A stretch of DNA of 64,000 nucleotides, taken from Pratylenchus scribneri. Taxonomy: Eukaryota; Nematoda; Chromadorea; Rhabditida; Pratylenchidae. The stretch spans positions 1,054,001 through 1,118,000 of the forward strand of contig JAQSEB010000111.1 of the NCBI GenBank assembly GCA_030063045.1. Reading direction: 5' to 3'. Position 1 is the first letter of the stretch, and the number at the start of each line of letters is the position of its first letter. Positions 46,498-56,547 of the stretch are shown one piece after another. Below the pieces are notes generated by a model that worked only from the letters and a program-made list of their open reading frames with translations, had not been told where the DNA came from and searched no databases. The position numbers and the translations under genes are program-made.

Positions 46498-47003
46498 CAG
46501 GCAGGCAGTGGAAATGGAACTGGCGAAAAAAATTGCATTCTCTCTCTGCTTCTTTATATGTCTAACCTACTGCCCTTTGGTTAAAACAAATTGTGGGATA
46601 ACAAAAGGGTATGGAAGAAAAAGCTTAATAACTTTTTGTTGCCTGCTGATATTAGAAATTAATTGACTTATATATTGTCGGGATTTAAATCAAAACCAAA
46701 AAATTTATAAACCAGAAAGCATAATAAGATTTAGACAGTTTAATGCCTTGAATTTTGGTCAAACTATGCCAAATAATAGATCAATCAACGCATCAAGATG
46801 AGTTCTATCAAATGATATCAAGGTTTATATATGGTTTAAGATCAACATTAGAAAGTTATCTCAAACAATCCGATCTTTCGGCAAAAAACCTTTTCACTAT
46901 TAAATAATAGGCTATGTGGTTCCTTCTTGTCCGTTTATTGAAAAATATTAATATTTTTATAAGTTATAACATCCATATTCCATAATCCAAAATAAATTAA
47001 ATG
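46498..47003. other. Spacer between the two Pol III RNA genes
   Basis: AT-rich. About 46690-46850 resembles the dispersed repeats at 15315 and 35785 (AATTTTGGTCAAACTATGCC, GATGAGTTCTATCAAATG). No gene is called. The GC-richer stretch before 46560 belongs to the RNase P upstream region. Confidence 0.5.
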
Positions 47004-47015
47004 AAAAAAAAAAAT

Positions 47016-47336
47016 TGGCTTGGCTGGAGAGTAGTCTGAATTGTGTTTGGTCGGGACGATCGAACTCAAATTTAGCTGGCACCGACGCTGCTTCCCAATG
47101 CCAACCCGAGACGGGATCAGCCATTGTTGGCCTCCTGTCCCATTGTCCCGGGCCAGCAGTCGGCCAAAACGAAGGCCTTTTTCTAGTACAGCGCCAACCT
47201 CTCTTGAGGCTTCCCCTTCTAGGCAGAATGCACCAAATGAATTGATGGGGCCATTTCTCAGACCTTCCCAGGAATTTGTTTTATTAGGCGACTGGGCGCC
47301 TTTTCGTCATTCCTCGCGGTCCCCTTCCAGCCAAGC
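47016..47336 (-). ncRNA. Structured Pol III RNA, probable RNase MRP RNA
   Basis: On the minus strand the ends GCTTGGCTGGA (47326-47336) and TCCAGCCAAGC (47018-47028) form a perfect 11-bp closing helix, followed by a run of 11 T (47004-47014), a Pol III terminator. A CR-I-like CTGGGAAGGTCTGAG starts 65 nt from the 5' end (68 nt in the RNase P RNA) and a CR-V-like ACACAATTCAGACTACTC abuts the closing helix with the same 18-nt spacing as in RNase P RNA. GGUCUGA and UCAGACU can pair as helix P4. A GAGAG word near the centre could be the MRP GARAR motif. Layout and size (about 320 nt) match RNase MRP RNA, which cleaves pre-rRNA. The motifs deviate from consensus, so another Pol III RNA cannot be excluded. 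Confidence 0.65.
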
Positions 47337-47362
47337 ACTGACTCCGCTGCGATTTATTTCCC

Positions 47363-47408
47363 TTATATATGAAAAGACACATTCAACCAACATTTTATTT
47401 ATGGGAAG
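47363..47408 (-). promoter_or_regulatory. Pol III type 3 promoter of the second RNA gene
   Basis: TATATAA (47363-47369) lies 26 bp upstream of the closing helix and CTTCCCATAAA (47398-47408) lies 28 bp above the TATA box, matching the RNase P RNA promoter in motif and spacing. Confidence 0.75.
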
Positions 47409-47572
47409 TAAATGAGCGATGGAATAAAAGATGAAAATGAGTTGAGAAATATGATTAGAGAATATGATGAAAATTAAATTAAAATTAAACAATTAAAATA
47501 AATATTAAAATACAATTAAAAATGTGAAATATTTTGCCAAATAATAAAAATATATTCTCCATCTTTTTTCCA

Positions 47573-48563
47573 TTATTTTTGACCATTTCCCAGCATTTGT
47601 GGATTGGCCATAAATTCACGTCCACTTCGCGGTTTTCCATTCACATAAATCACAAAATCGCCGTAATTTTGTGTCGTTGATTCGGTTGGCGGTGGGACGG
47701 TGGAATTTGGGGAGGTTGGACCATTTTCACTGATCTTTTGAAGGGCGACGGCAAAAATTGATGAGGAGGAAAATGCCATGGAAATAACTGTGAAAATAAA
47801 TATAAAATAATCCAATATAAAAATATCCCATTTTTACTTTTTTGTTTCTCCTCCAATTTGGCCATTTCCTTTTTCAATTCAGCCTCTTTGGATGCAATTT
47901 CCTCCCGCAATTGTCCATTCAAATTGATCGACCAATTCAATTGTCGTTTTGTGCTTTCCAATTCCAAAATGTGCAAATCATTTGCCTCCTTTTGTGCCCT
48001 CTCCAATTTGTCCTAAAAATTCAAAAATACAATGGAATATGGATGATTATTGAAAGATTGTACCAATCGAATCCAAAGCCAATATCCAATTGCAAAATTG
48101 GCCAAAATGATCGCCGAAAGAAGTATCAAAGCAGCAATTGTGCAAAAGCATTTTCGGCTTTTTTCATTGCCAAATTTGTCCCCGAAATGGGTTTTCATGT
48201 TTTGCTGATTGCCTCGAAGTTTGAGTGAATTCAATGGAATTGGAGAGCTGATGGAAATGACAAAAGGCGGTGAAGTGGGCGGTTGGAAATGTCTGTGTAA
48301 ATAATTTGGAATTTAATTTTAAATTGGCCAATTTCAATGGCATTTTACCTTCTTTCCATCCGTTCATGTTTCCCAAAACAATTTGTTGCCAATTTATTAT
48401 GGCCACCAATAGATTGAGGTGAAGGAAGAAGCGAGGAAAAATTCGGCGATTTGCTTTCAGCAGAAACATTTTGATGATCGGGCAAAAATGTATTTTGAGA
48501 TGAAGGAGAGGAAGAAGCGGTGGTTGGAAAACCGATGGATGGAGACGAAGAATTTGAATGCAT
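47573..48563 (-). CDS. Type II single-pass membrane protein with coiled coil, 277 aa
   Basis: Four exons in phase: 48563-48349, 48292-48064, 48012-47838, 47787-47573. The N-terminal half is cytosolic, Ser/Pro/Asn-rich and disordered. A basic segment with Cys pair (SRKCFCT) is followed by one membrane helix (IAALILLSAIILANFAIGYW). The extracellular part starts with a Glu/Lys/Leu coiled coil (REEIASKEAELKKEMAKLEE), then a Pro/Thr/Ser linker and a short tail. No Gly-X-Y stretch occurs, so it is not a cuticle collagen despite the similar N-terminal topology. Family unknown. Confidence 0.75.
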
Positions 48564-49078
48564 TTTAGTTGAATTAAATTATTATTAAATGGATTATGCT
48601 TATTAATTTCGATTGGTCTGAAAAATAGTTGGGTGAATATTTTAATAATATGAGGAATAAATTCAATCGAGCGAGCTGATTGGATGTGAACTGTTAATAA
48701 ATATTTTGGGAATTGGGGTGGACTTAATGAATTATGACCATTTATGTATATTTGCCCTAATCATTCATCAAAATTCAAAGATATCTTTTTTACCAATCAA
48801 AAAATATTGCCCCTCTGCTTTTGATGTGCCAATCAGCAAAAATGTGTGAACATGAGGGAAATGAGGGGAGGGGGATGGCATAAATCATAAATGCTTAATA
48901 AATAATGAGGCAAGAATTGATTTTGATTTACATTGATGGAGATGGATCATCATCATCATTCATCATCATTACCATCAAATTTCAAATATTATTGCCTTCC
49001 TTAATTTTGACCAAAAATGACAGTTTTTTTATGAGTTGACATTTACAATAAAAAATTTGATTGATCGTTTTTTTAGCC
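48564..49078. other. Spacer
   Basis: AT-rich promoter region of the type II membrane protein gene. It contains (CATCAT)n near 48950. Confidence 0.5.
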
Positions 49079-49740
49079 ACCCCTAAAGGCTAGACTAGCG
49101 TTTATCCTACCTCGTATTTTTGGGTTTAACAACTATATTTCGACTAGAAATGTACTAGAAATAGTATAAAAATGCATAAAAGTGACAACCGTGCTCATAC
49201 GAAAAAGTTATGGTATCATGAAAATCGCAAAAGTGCTTGGTCCCCCCTATGGGTCTAAATGCGAAAAATTTTTGAAATTTTTTTCATGGTCACATTATAT
49301 AGCTCATTCGACGCGCCTCGATGAGCAGAGTCCGAATCTGTGATTGATTTCCCATAAAACTCAAAATTAAGAAAGTTATGTCCATTTTAGTCTCGCTGGA
49401 ATGTGTTGGAACTGCGGAGGTAATGTAAGAAGGGACTCCGGAGTGGCGTAGCCGTAGCGACGACCCGGACCGCGGAGCGGTCCGGCGGCGAGCTTAGCGA
49501 GCGCTAGCGAGCTAAGTGAGCCGTGAGGAGCGAAGGCGGAGCACACGTAGGAGTCCCTTCTGAAATGCCCACCGGAGCAGTTCCAATCCGTATTTCCTTT
49601 GCGCGACTGTAACTTTTTATTTCGGGCACGGTTGTCACTTTTATGCAGTTTTATACTATTTACTATACATTTCTAGTCGAAATACAATAGTTAGACCCAA
49701 AAATACGAGGTAGGATAAACGCTAGTCTTACCCCTAAATG
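49079..49740. mobile_element. Foldback element with 80-bp ends and GC-rich core
   Basis: The arms GGCTAGACTAGCGTTTATCC ... (49087 onward) and GGATAAACGCTAGTCTTA (to about 49731) are inverted copies of about 80 bp. The core at about 49400-49610 is GC-rich, with CGGACCGCGGAGCGGTCCGG as a palindrome, and its flanks (TCTGAAATGCCCACCGGAGC and CGTATTTCCTTTGCGC) are the reverse complement of 29455-29500. Confidence 0.82.
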
Positions 49741-49854
49741 CAAAAATGGGAAAAATGTATAATAATAATAAAATTAAAATACTTTCATAATGAATTTATT
49801 ATCAATTGGTGAAATAGTGAATTAATAATAATTTTGTTTCAGTTTTGCATTTGT

Positions 49855-52800
49855 TTAATATTTCTTTCGATTCACTGCCAATTCCACTTCGGCATCATCG
49901 ATGTCATCAATGTCCACACAAAGTCCACAACTTTTTCGGCAAAAACGAGACATATAGGCCGGATTCTTTTGGCATTCGTCCATTCGTTTCCATGCCGGAC
50001 AATATTTACGTTCATCCTCGCATTCGTCATCATCATCCTCATCATTGTCGTCATCATCGTCCAAATCTGGAAAATATATTTAATTTATTATTCTATATAA
50101 TTAATAAACCATTTATTATTAAAATATTTACCATCAGCCATCGGTTTTGCCTTCTTATTATCGATTTTCACTTTTGTGCATAAATTGCAACTTTTCCTGC
50201 ATTGAATGAGCATTGTGGCCGCAGATTTTCGGCATTGGTCTTGGGCAGCCCAAATTGGACAAGTGTCCAATGCATCCTGGCACACTAAACAAAATTAGGA
50301 TAAAATTAGTTGGCTGATGAATAATTTTATACTTTAATTAATGACCCCTTTTAAAAAGGGGCATTTCATTTTTTAATATTTTTAGGGAAATTTGTTAATG
50401 TGCAAATTTATTATTAGCTATTTAGATGATTTTATTTAATAAATTTAATAAAAATTTGGTTCCTATATGGCTTATTCGGGATGGGATTAAAAACGATTTA
50501 ATGTTAAAATTATTAAAAATTTCCTAAAGAAATTAATTTTAAACCCACCATCCGGCATTGGTGGCAAAAGAATTGGCTGAGGGTCGCTGGTGTCCTCACT
50601 GACTGGATCAATTTTTCGACCATTACTGTCATGATAACGAATCTTATTGGGAAATATTAATATTAGAGATGGAATTCGTCATTTTTATATACTTTGTCCG
50701 GGAAAAGGGAAATTCCATGGCAGGTGAAAAGCTGCAAAAAATTAATTAAAATATTTTTGGTTAAAATTCTTAACCATTTGTTCAACATTGACTTGCCCTT
50801 CGAAATCATCAAATTGTACAGTTTCCTCTCTTCAAAATAAATATTAAAATTATTAAAAAATATTTTCTATGCCTTGTGGTTGATTTTTGCTCCATTAATT
50901 CTTTGTTCACATTGAAATCCGAATTTGATGTTTGCTGTGAGCCATACGTATTCGAGAAGGAATTCTAAGGGCAAATTAAATATTTAATTGAATAATCATT
51001 TTAAATGGTTTGCCCCACCTCAACGGTATGTTGAAGTACTGGTATCTGAAATGGGTTATAAAATAATAATTAAAATTGGTGAAATATTAGTGGGATTTAG
51101 AAATGAATTAATTTGAAATTAATTGAATAATTTATCCATTATTTTTCATCTTTTACTTACACCGCCTGTAAAGCTATCGCTATTGGCATTTGAATTTGAT
51201 TTAGATTCGGTTCTCGATTTTGAACCGCCTTCTGTTGTGCCTTCGCTTGTTGTTGAACCTTGGGAAATAATTTTCCAAATTTATTTTTTATGAATTTTTA
51301 TTACTAAAAAATGAATTTAAATCTACCAATTTAATCATTTTATCATCTTTCTAAAAAATTAAAAATAAAATTAATTAATAACATTATATAACCTCTTTTA
51401 AAAACTCTGTGGGGAATTAATTTTCAACCCATCAAAAAATGAGAAACATTTGGGGTCTGGTCTAACTCCCTAATTTGAGGATTTTTTAAACGGATTATAG
51501 CGGATTTTGTATAGTCTTATAGGGAACTAAAAATGCAATAAAAATTTTTTAGGTTAATCCCCCCCCCCCCCCCCCCCCCCCAAGGGTTTTGATCCTCTAA
51601 GTAAGTTTAAGGTGAGGGAATTAGAAAAGGTTTTACAGTATTTATTAAAAAAATCCTATTTTAGTTAATAAATATTGAAATTATTACCAGTGGCAATTGT
51701 GTAGGAAATGACCAATGCTAAAAAAAGCAATTATTTTTAATTATATTTGAATATTTTCCCGAATTACTCACATCCTTTTCGGCCTCGAATTTCTCGACTC
51801 TCCAACAATCGCCAATCCACTCGGCATGGGCTAATTGCTTTGCTAGTCTAAAATTGGCTTAATTAATTAATCATTAGAATTAGCAAACAATTTTGATTTT
51901 CATCGGCAACCATCCATAAATGCTAACATTTTGTGCCTTTCCAAAGGGCGGCATAAAATCCAACAAAAGCAGTTCAAAATCTTGAATATCACTTAGTCGA
52001 TTTTTTCGATTGGCCATATCCGGACTGAAAGCCAATTTTTAATTCACGAAAATATTTTTTAAAACACCAACAATTCTTGCAAAAAATCCTCCTTGTCCGA
52101 AGTGTTGTATTTTGCCGTAATGTTATTTTCAAACACAAATTCGTTCTTGTATAATTCCAATGGTTCCCTTCGCAAATTTGTCAACGAAACACCCAAAATA
52201 TTTTCGCCTCCAATTCGCAAAAGGGCACAACGCTTTTCAGAAGGTTTTCCAGGCATTTTAAAATGAATTCTGTTCAAGAATTAAAAAAGTTATATTATGA
52301 ATTTTCGTATTATTTGGGTCCAGCAGATGTAAAAAAACAGGTCCCTCTTATGCGTGATTATTATTATGATTAGGGATATATATAACCTATTTGACCTTAA
52401 ACCTATAATAAATGATCCATGGGGGTTCATTACCTTCCGCAGTTGATCTCAAAAATCTAGATCCAGATAATACGAAAGTAATTGGTATATTAAAATATTT
52501 ATCCAAATCTTTTTTTGACCCATTCCTAATTCCCATAAAAATTGGACATAAATATATTGGATAATAAAATGGGAAAATGATACAGCAATATACTTTCTTT
52601 TCGATGCAAAACTAGTCCAAACTGTGTAAAATGGATCATATTTGCCGCCTCCTTGTTCTGTTGCATTTTTCTCAACTTTATTTTTCGACTTTGCCTAAAT
52701 ACGTTATTTTGGATTTAAATTTTTATTTATTTAATTCACCATTTCATCCTCCTTTGGCGGCACCACAGTTCGATTGATGAACAATGCACTTTGGCGTTCG

Positions 52801-53601
52801 CCACAAATCAGGAAAACCAATTTTTCCCATTCCGGATCATTTTGAATGCGGAAAAATGGATTTATATCAGTTTGGGCCAATTGCGATTCGTAGCATATGG
52901 CCATACTAAAATAAGGATTTTTCCTTTATAAATATCCTATTTCTTCTATTAGTGGCCCAATTTCTATTAGAAACCCCCACTCTATTTGTATCCCCCTTTA
53001 GTGTCTCTTAAATTTAATTGCCCCGAGGCTACTAATAGAATAAATACAGTAATTTAATTGCTAAATTGAATCTTTAGAAATGGTTTAATTTCAACTCTAT
53101 TAATTAACAAATAATATGCATGAAATTTCCATATAAAAATAGTAAATAACCATCATTTAATAATTACTGACCCAGTCCATGCTTTATGTTCGTCCGTTTC
53201 GCACATTTGAAATAACAATTCCGGATTTTTATCGCATGTTGCTTGATCCCACATTTGTTCATGTCCATTTGGGAATTGCAAATCTCCACTTTTGCCGTTC
53301 ACATTCCCGTCAAAAGTCCTTCAAAATAAAACTAATTTAATCATATTTCCATATTTAAAATAATAAAAGGAAAATAGAGTACATTATTCCTTCCGGATCG
53401 AACATTGCATAGCGAACATCTTTCTCCTTAAATTCGTTAATAAATTTGATAAGTTACGGATTAAAAAATGCTAGCCTTATAATTTTTCCGATTCCAGGCT
53501 TCGAAAAGTTCAATTTTGGCCAAAGCTGGTGGAAATTGGGACTGGAGAAGCCAAAGGAAAATGATCGTAAAAATTGGATAAATTTGTTGAAAATTTCCCA
53601 T
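49855..53601 (-). CDS. Large secreted protein with two C-terminal ShK (SXC) domains
   Basis: A fully phase-consistent 17-exon model gives 599 aa: 53601-53476, 53426-53383, 53318-53172, 52905-52740, 52694-52594, 52269-52066, 52024-51889, 51847-51772, 51717-51688, 51258-51161, 51045-51019, 50964-50873, 50829-50775, 50731-50693, 50642-50549, 50284-50132, 50066-49855. A signal peptide precedes ALAKIELFEAW. Residues about 35-330 form an unrecognised N-terminal region with several Cys and sequons. A Ser/Thr/Asn linker follows (exons 9-12). Exon 16 holds one ShK domain (CQDALDTCPIWAAQDQCRKS to CRKSCNLC) and exon 17 an Asp-rich stretch plus a second (CEDERKYCPAWKRMDEC to CRKSCGLC). ShK domains are common in nematode secreted enzymes and surface proteins and do not by themselves imply toxicity. 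Introns 1 and 12 begin with GC. The frame in exons 8-10 has an alternative reading, so residues about 310-385 are the least certain. Confidence 0.75.
51560..51581. repeat. Poly-C tract of about 22 nt in an intron
   Basis: An uninterrupted C run in an AT-rich intron of the ShK gene. The length in the assembly may be unreliable. Confidence 0.9.
52310..52490. mobile_element. Small inverted-end element
   Basis: Ends CGTATTATTTGGGTCC and AGATCCAGATAATACG are inverted. The body has GATCCATGGGGGTTCATT, similar to the element at 23112-23305. Confidence 0.6.
52933..53050. mobile_element. MITE family A copy, in ShK gene intron
   Basis: Left TATTTCTTCTATTAGTGGCC and right CTACTAATAGAATAAATACA, with GTCTCTTAAATTTAAT in the middle, echoing GTCTCTGAAATTTATA of the 45380 element. 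Confidence 0.65.
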
Positions 53602-53938
53602 TTTTTATTTGATAAAAATTTTAAAGAGGAAATGAAGGAAATTTTTAGTAAATGTGGGCGAAATTTTAGTGAATTTTATATTCGGCTTAATATGGAATAA
53701 ATTCAATGAATTAACTAATATAAGATAAAAAAGGGAATTTTGTGATGTTGGCAAAAGAATAAAGAAGTCCGAATTCGCATTGGTTTTTGATGGAATTAAT
53801 TAGTGCAATTTAAAATTTTTTTATTTTTGATTAACGGATTAAAAATTATAAATAATATTTTTATTAAATATATGATAAATTGGAAAAATAATTAATATTA
53901 ATATTTGCATAAATTAGTTTTTTTCCATTTCATTTCCT

Positions 53939-54183
53939 TCAACAAATTCTTCCTTCATGAAGGCAAATAATTCGGCGCATAATACAATTCCCGAATTGGC
54001 CTTTGAAGCCCAAATAGCATTGTTCATTGGCGGCACATTCCCCATCATTTTTGCAATACTTCACCAATACAATAATTATTTAAATTTATTATATTATTTC
54101 ACCTGATCATATGCCAATTCAGCCAAATTCATTGAAAATATTGAAATAAAAAAAAATAATAAAATAATTAATAAATTTCGCAT
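53939..54183 (-). CDS. Small secreted six-Cys protein, 66 aa
   Basis: Two exons (54183-54103, 54058-53939). Exon 1 encodes a signal peptide (MRNLLIILLFFFISIFS) and a few mature residues. Exon 2 encodes a compact Cys-rich domain beginning YCKNDGECAANEQC with six Cys spaced C-x4-C-x5-C-x9-C-x6-C-x6-C by eye. The first part resembles EGF-like CxNxGxC starts, but the rest does not fit EGF. The size and secretion resemble nematode small secreted proteins of unknown role. It is divergent from the 149-aa gene 417 bp away. Confidence 0.7.
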
Positions 54184-54600
54184 TTTTTACCAAAAATGAA
54201 ATGGCCTTCAAATAAATGTGTTGATTTAAAGTTTCTTGGGGCAATAAAAATACGACCATCAAAACTGGTTTTAGACCATCCATTTTTCTTCCCAATTTGA
54301 ACCATTCATTCTATTCCCATTGGTGAATGAAATTGAATATTTTTTCATCGCATTCACCGCCTCATTTGATGAATTGAATGATCAATTGGAAACCATTCTA
54401 TCCAATTTTCCAATCCCATCAATTTACCGCATTTCTTACTTCCAATTCCAATTCATTCATTTCTTTAGTTTTTTCAACGTCAATAAAAAAAAATTTCGCG
54501 CATTTTTCCTTCATTTACTCAATTTTCTGCAAATTATCCCTTCTTCTATTACTTCGAATTTATTTTCCATTTATCAGTAATTTTATTCTTTTTGACAAAA
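54184..54600. promoter_or_regulatory. Bidirectional promoter region
   Basis: A 417-bp AT-rich gap between two divergent start codons. No motif is assigned. The + ORF at 54320-54580 is not a gene by composition. Confidence 0.45.
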
Positions 54601-55873
54601 ATGGACCCAAATACCTATAATGCCCGTGTTGATTTCATCAACAATGCAAGTCGACAATTGGAAGGAAAATTGGCACAGGAAAATCAAAAATTGCACAATT
54701 TCCTCCGGGCAGACATCAACAATAAAACAGCCACCGTACAAAATGTGAATAATTTTAATATACTAAAATATTTGTAAATTCAATCTTATTAATTATTTCA
54801 GAATCATCATTCACCAACCCAAATGCATTATGAGACAAAATCCGAATCAAAGGGCACCCCATTAGATGATGCTGACCACAAAACATTGCTAGTCAATGGC
54901 CAACAAAAGGTGAATTGAAAGAATTAAAAATATATTAATGGAAACGTGCTAATCAATTATTTTCGCCAGTTAGAAAATTGTTAGGAATAAAAAATTCTAA
55001 TTTTTAATCCATTTAATTCCGCCTATTTTGCCCCAAATAATTCCGCCTATTTTGCCCCAAATAATTCCGCCTGTTTTGCACTAAATAATTCCGCCTGTTT
55101 TGCACTAAATAATTCCGCCTATTTTGCCCCAAATAATTCCGCCTGTTTTGTCCCAAATAATTCCGCCTGTTTTGCACTAAATAATTCCGCCTGTTTTGTC
55201 CCAAATAATTCCGCCTGTTTTGCACTAAATAATTCCGCCTGTTTTGTCCCAAATAATTCCGCCTGTTTTGCACTAAATAATTCCGCCTGTTTTGTCCCAA
55301 ATAATTCCGCCTGTTTTGCACTAAATAATTCCGCCTGTTTTGTCCCAAATAATTCCGCCTATTTGCCCCAAATAATTCCGCCTATTTTGCCCCAAATAAT
55401 TCCGCCTATTTGCCCCAAATAATTCCGCCTATTTTGCCCCAAATAATTCCGCCTATTTGCCCCAAATAATTCCGCCTATTTTGCCCTAAATAATTCCGCC
55501 TGTTTGTCCCATCATTTAATTCTGCCTTTTTTCACTCAATATATTAAATTTAATTCTGCTAATAAACATTTATAATTGTCGGAATATGCCCAACTAATTC
55601 CACCACTTCTTTTTAAGCATCAACAAGAGGCACATTGCGAGAATTCCCGAGTGGACAATTATAGGCCTTAAATTTTGGATGCCTGCTGCCAAATTAATTC
55701 ATCATGAGGGTAAAAATAAACTTTCTTTAAAATGTGCATTGAAAAATATATTTTAAGGTCCAACAAAGAAAACAATTCCCCCAGAACCGGGTTCATATGG
55801 GGCTGAAGTGACGACATGGCAATGGACAAAAGCAAGCGAAAGGACGGCAGCAAGTGGAAAACCGCGCCATTGA
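54601..55873 (+). CDS. Small non-secreted protein, 149 aa, unknown family
   Basis: Four exons: 54601-54744, 54802-54909, 55628-55709, 55758-55873. ATG 54601 starts MDPNTYNARVDFINNASRQL, probably a helix, followed by a polar linker rich in His/Asn/Lys and a more ordered C-terminal third (IPEWTIIGLKFWMPAAKLIH, then a Trp-containing tail). No signal peptide, membrane helix or domain is recognised. Intron 2 (718 bp) is occupied by a 24-bp satellite. A slightly upstream acceptor (55617) would give an alternative short end with stop at 55671, but the longer reading keeps a coding-like C-terminus and matching phases. Confidence 0.65.
55012..55545. repeat. 24-bp satellite in an intron, about 22 copies
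   Basis: Unit ATAATTCCGCCTGTTTTGCACTAA. Two variants (GCACTAA and GTCCCAA) alternate in the middle to make a 48-bp higher-order unit, while the flanks carry GCCCCAA variants. Confidence 0.92.
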
Positions 55874-56094
55874 AAAAGAAATTGATGATTTTGGATTATT
55901 GATGAAAATGAGATTTTAGCCATGACAAATTAACACAAACTTTTACCATTTATTTTCCAAAAAATTAGCCATAATTTGTATTATGAAATTTTATATTAAT
56001 AAAGAAATTATTTTCGAATTTATTTTTTGGTTGAAGTATTTTTTTAATATTATTGAAAATTCTCGGCATTAATCAATAATCATCAATTCTCCAT

Positions 56095-56547
56095 TTATTT
56101 TCCAATATCGGCACAAAGCAAATTGCCGGCCTGCACATTGCATTGTTGGCCGACTTGACATGCCTGAGCAGTGCAAAGGACAATGGAGCCAGTTGGGCAT
56201 GAATTGTTGGTTTTGAAAAGCAAATCCAATATTCCAATTGTGGCACACAAATCATTGACACCTTCTCCTCCTTGACAGCATCGGCAACATGGTTGTGCCC
56301 CTTTTGGGCCACAAAGTCCCAAAATGCGGGCCACCAGTCCACAATTTTTCCCTCCGCCCAAAATTTGGCCCAACAATTTGCCAAAAAGTCCATCATTTCC
56401 ATTGTTGTCCCCTTCTAGCAATTCAGTGACACCATTTTCGCCTCCAACCAATTCATCCAAATCCAAACCCAAGTTTTGGCTGAAACATTGATGGTAGGAA
56501 AGGGCGATGAAGAGAATGGTGAAAATAAGTCTGGCAGAATAAGCCAT
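56095..56547 (-). CDS. Secreted Cys-rich protein, 150 aa
   Basis: A single exon. The signal peptide is MAYSARLIFTILFIALSYHQ. The first mature part is acidic and Gly/Asn-rich. The C-terminal 85 residues hold about 12 Cys, including CCRCC, in a moderately hydrophobic context (CATIGILDLLF, GSIVLCTAQAC). The layout superficially recalls hydrophobin-like or other small disulfide-rich secreted folds, but I do not recognise the family. TATA-like and AATAAA-like words flank the ORF. Confidence 0.78.
   Translation of the reverse strand: MAYSARLIFTILFIALSYHQCFSQNLGLDLDELVGGENGVTELLEGDNNGNDGLFGKLLGQILGGGKNCGLVARILGLCGPKGAQPCCRCCQGGEGVNDLCATIGILDLLFKTNNSCPTGSIVLCTAQACQVGQQCNVQAGNLLCADIGK

Noticed and set aside
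47016..47336. SRP (7SL) RNA, because of the GGGAAGCAGC word
   Set aside because: The SRP helix-8 tetraloop and Alu-domain UGUAG motif are missing, whereas the end helix, P4-like pairing and spacing match the RNase P / MRP plan.
47041..47415. 124-codon plus-strand ORF over the second RNA gene
   Set aside because: It overlaps the structured RNA with its own promoter and terminator; no coding evidence.
51788..51846. Alternative frame with LAKQLAHAEWIGDCWRVEKF in the ShK gene
   Set aside because: It would need a junction that creates a TGA at the preceding donor. The other frame is open and in phase through exons 7-10, so it was preferred, with reduced confidence.
53446..53700. Plus-strand 84-codon ORF with protein-like composition
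   Set aside because: The minus strand here encodes the signal-peptide exon of the ShK gene, which joins in phase to its neighbours. The plus ORF has no partner exon.
55013..55348. Minus-strand ORF of repeated GQNRRNYL
   Set aside because: Translation of the 24-bp satellite inside an intron.
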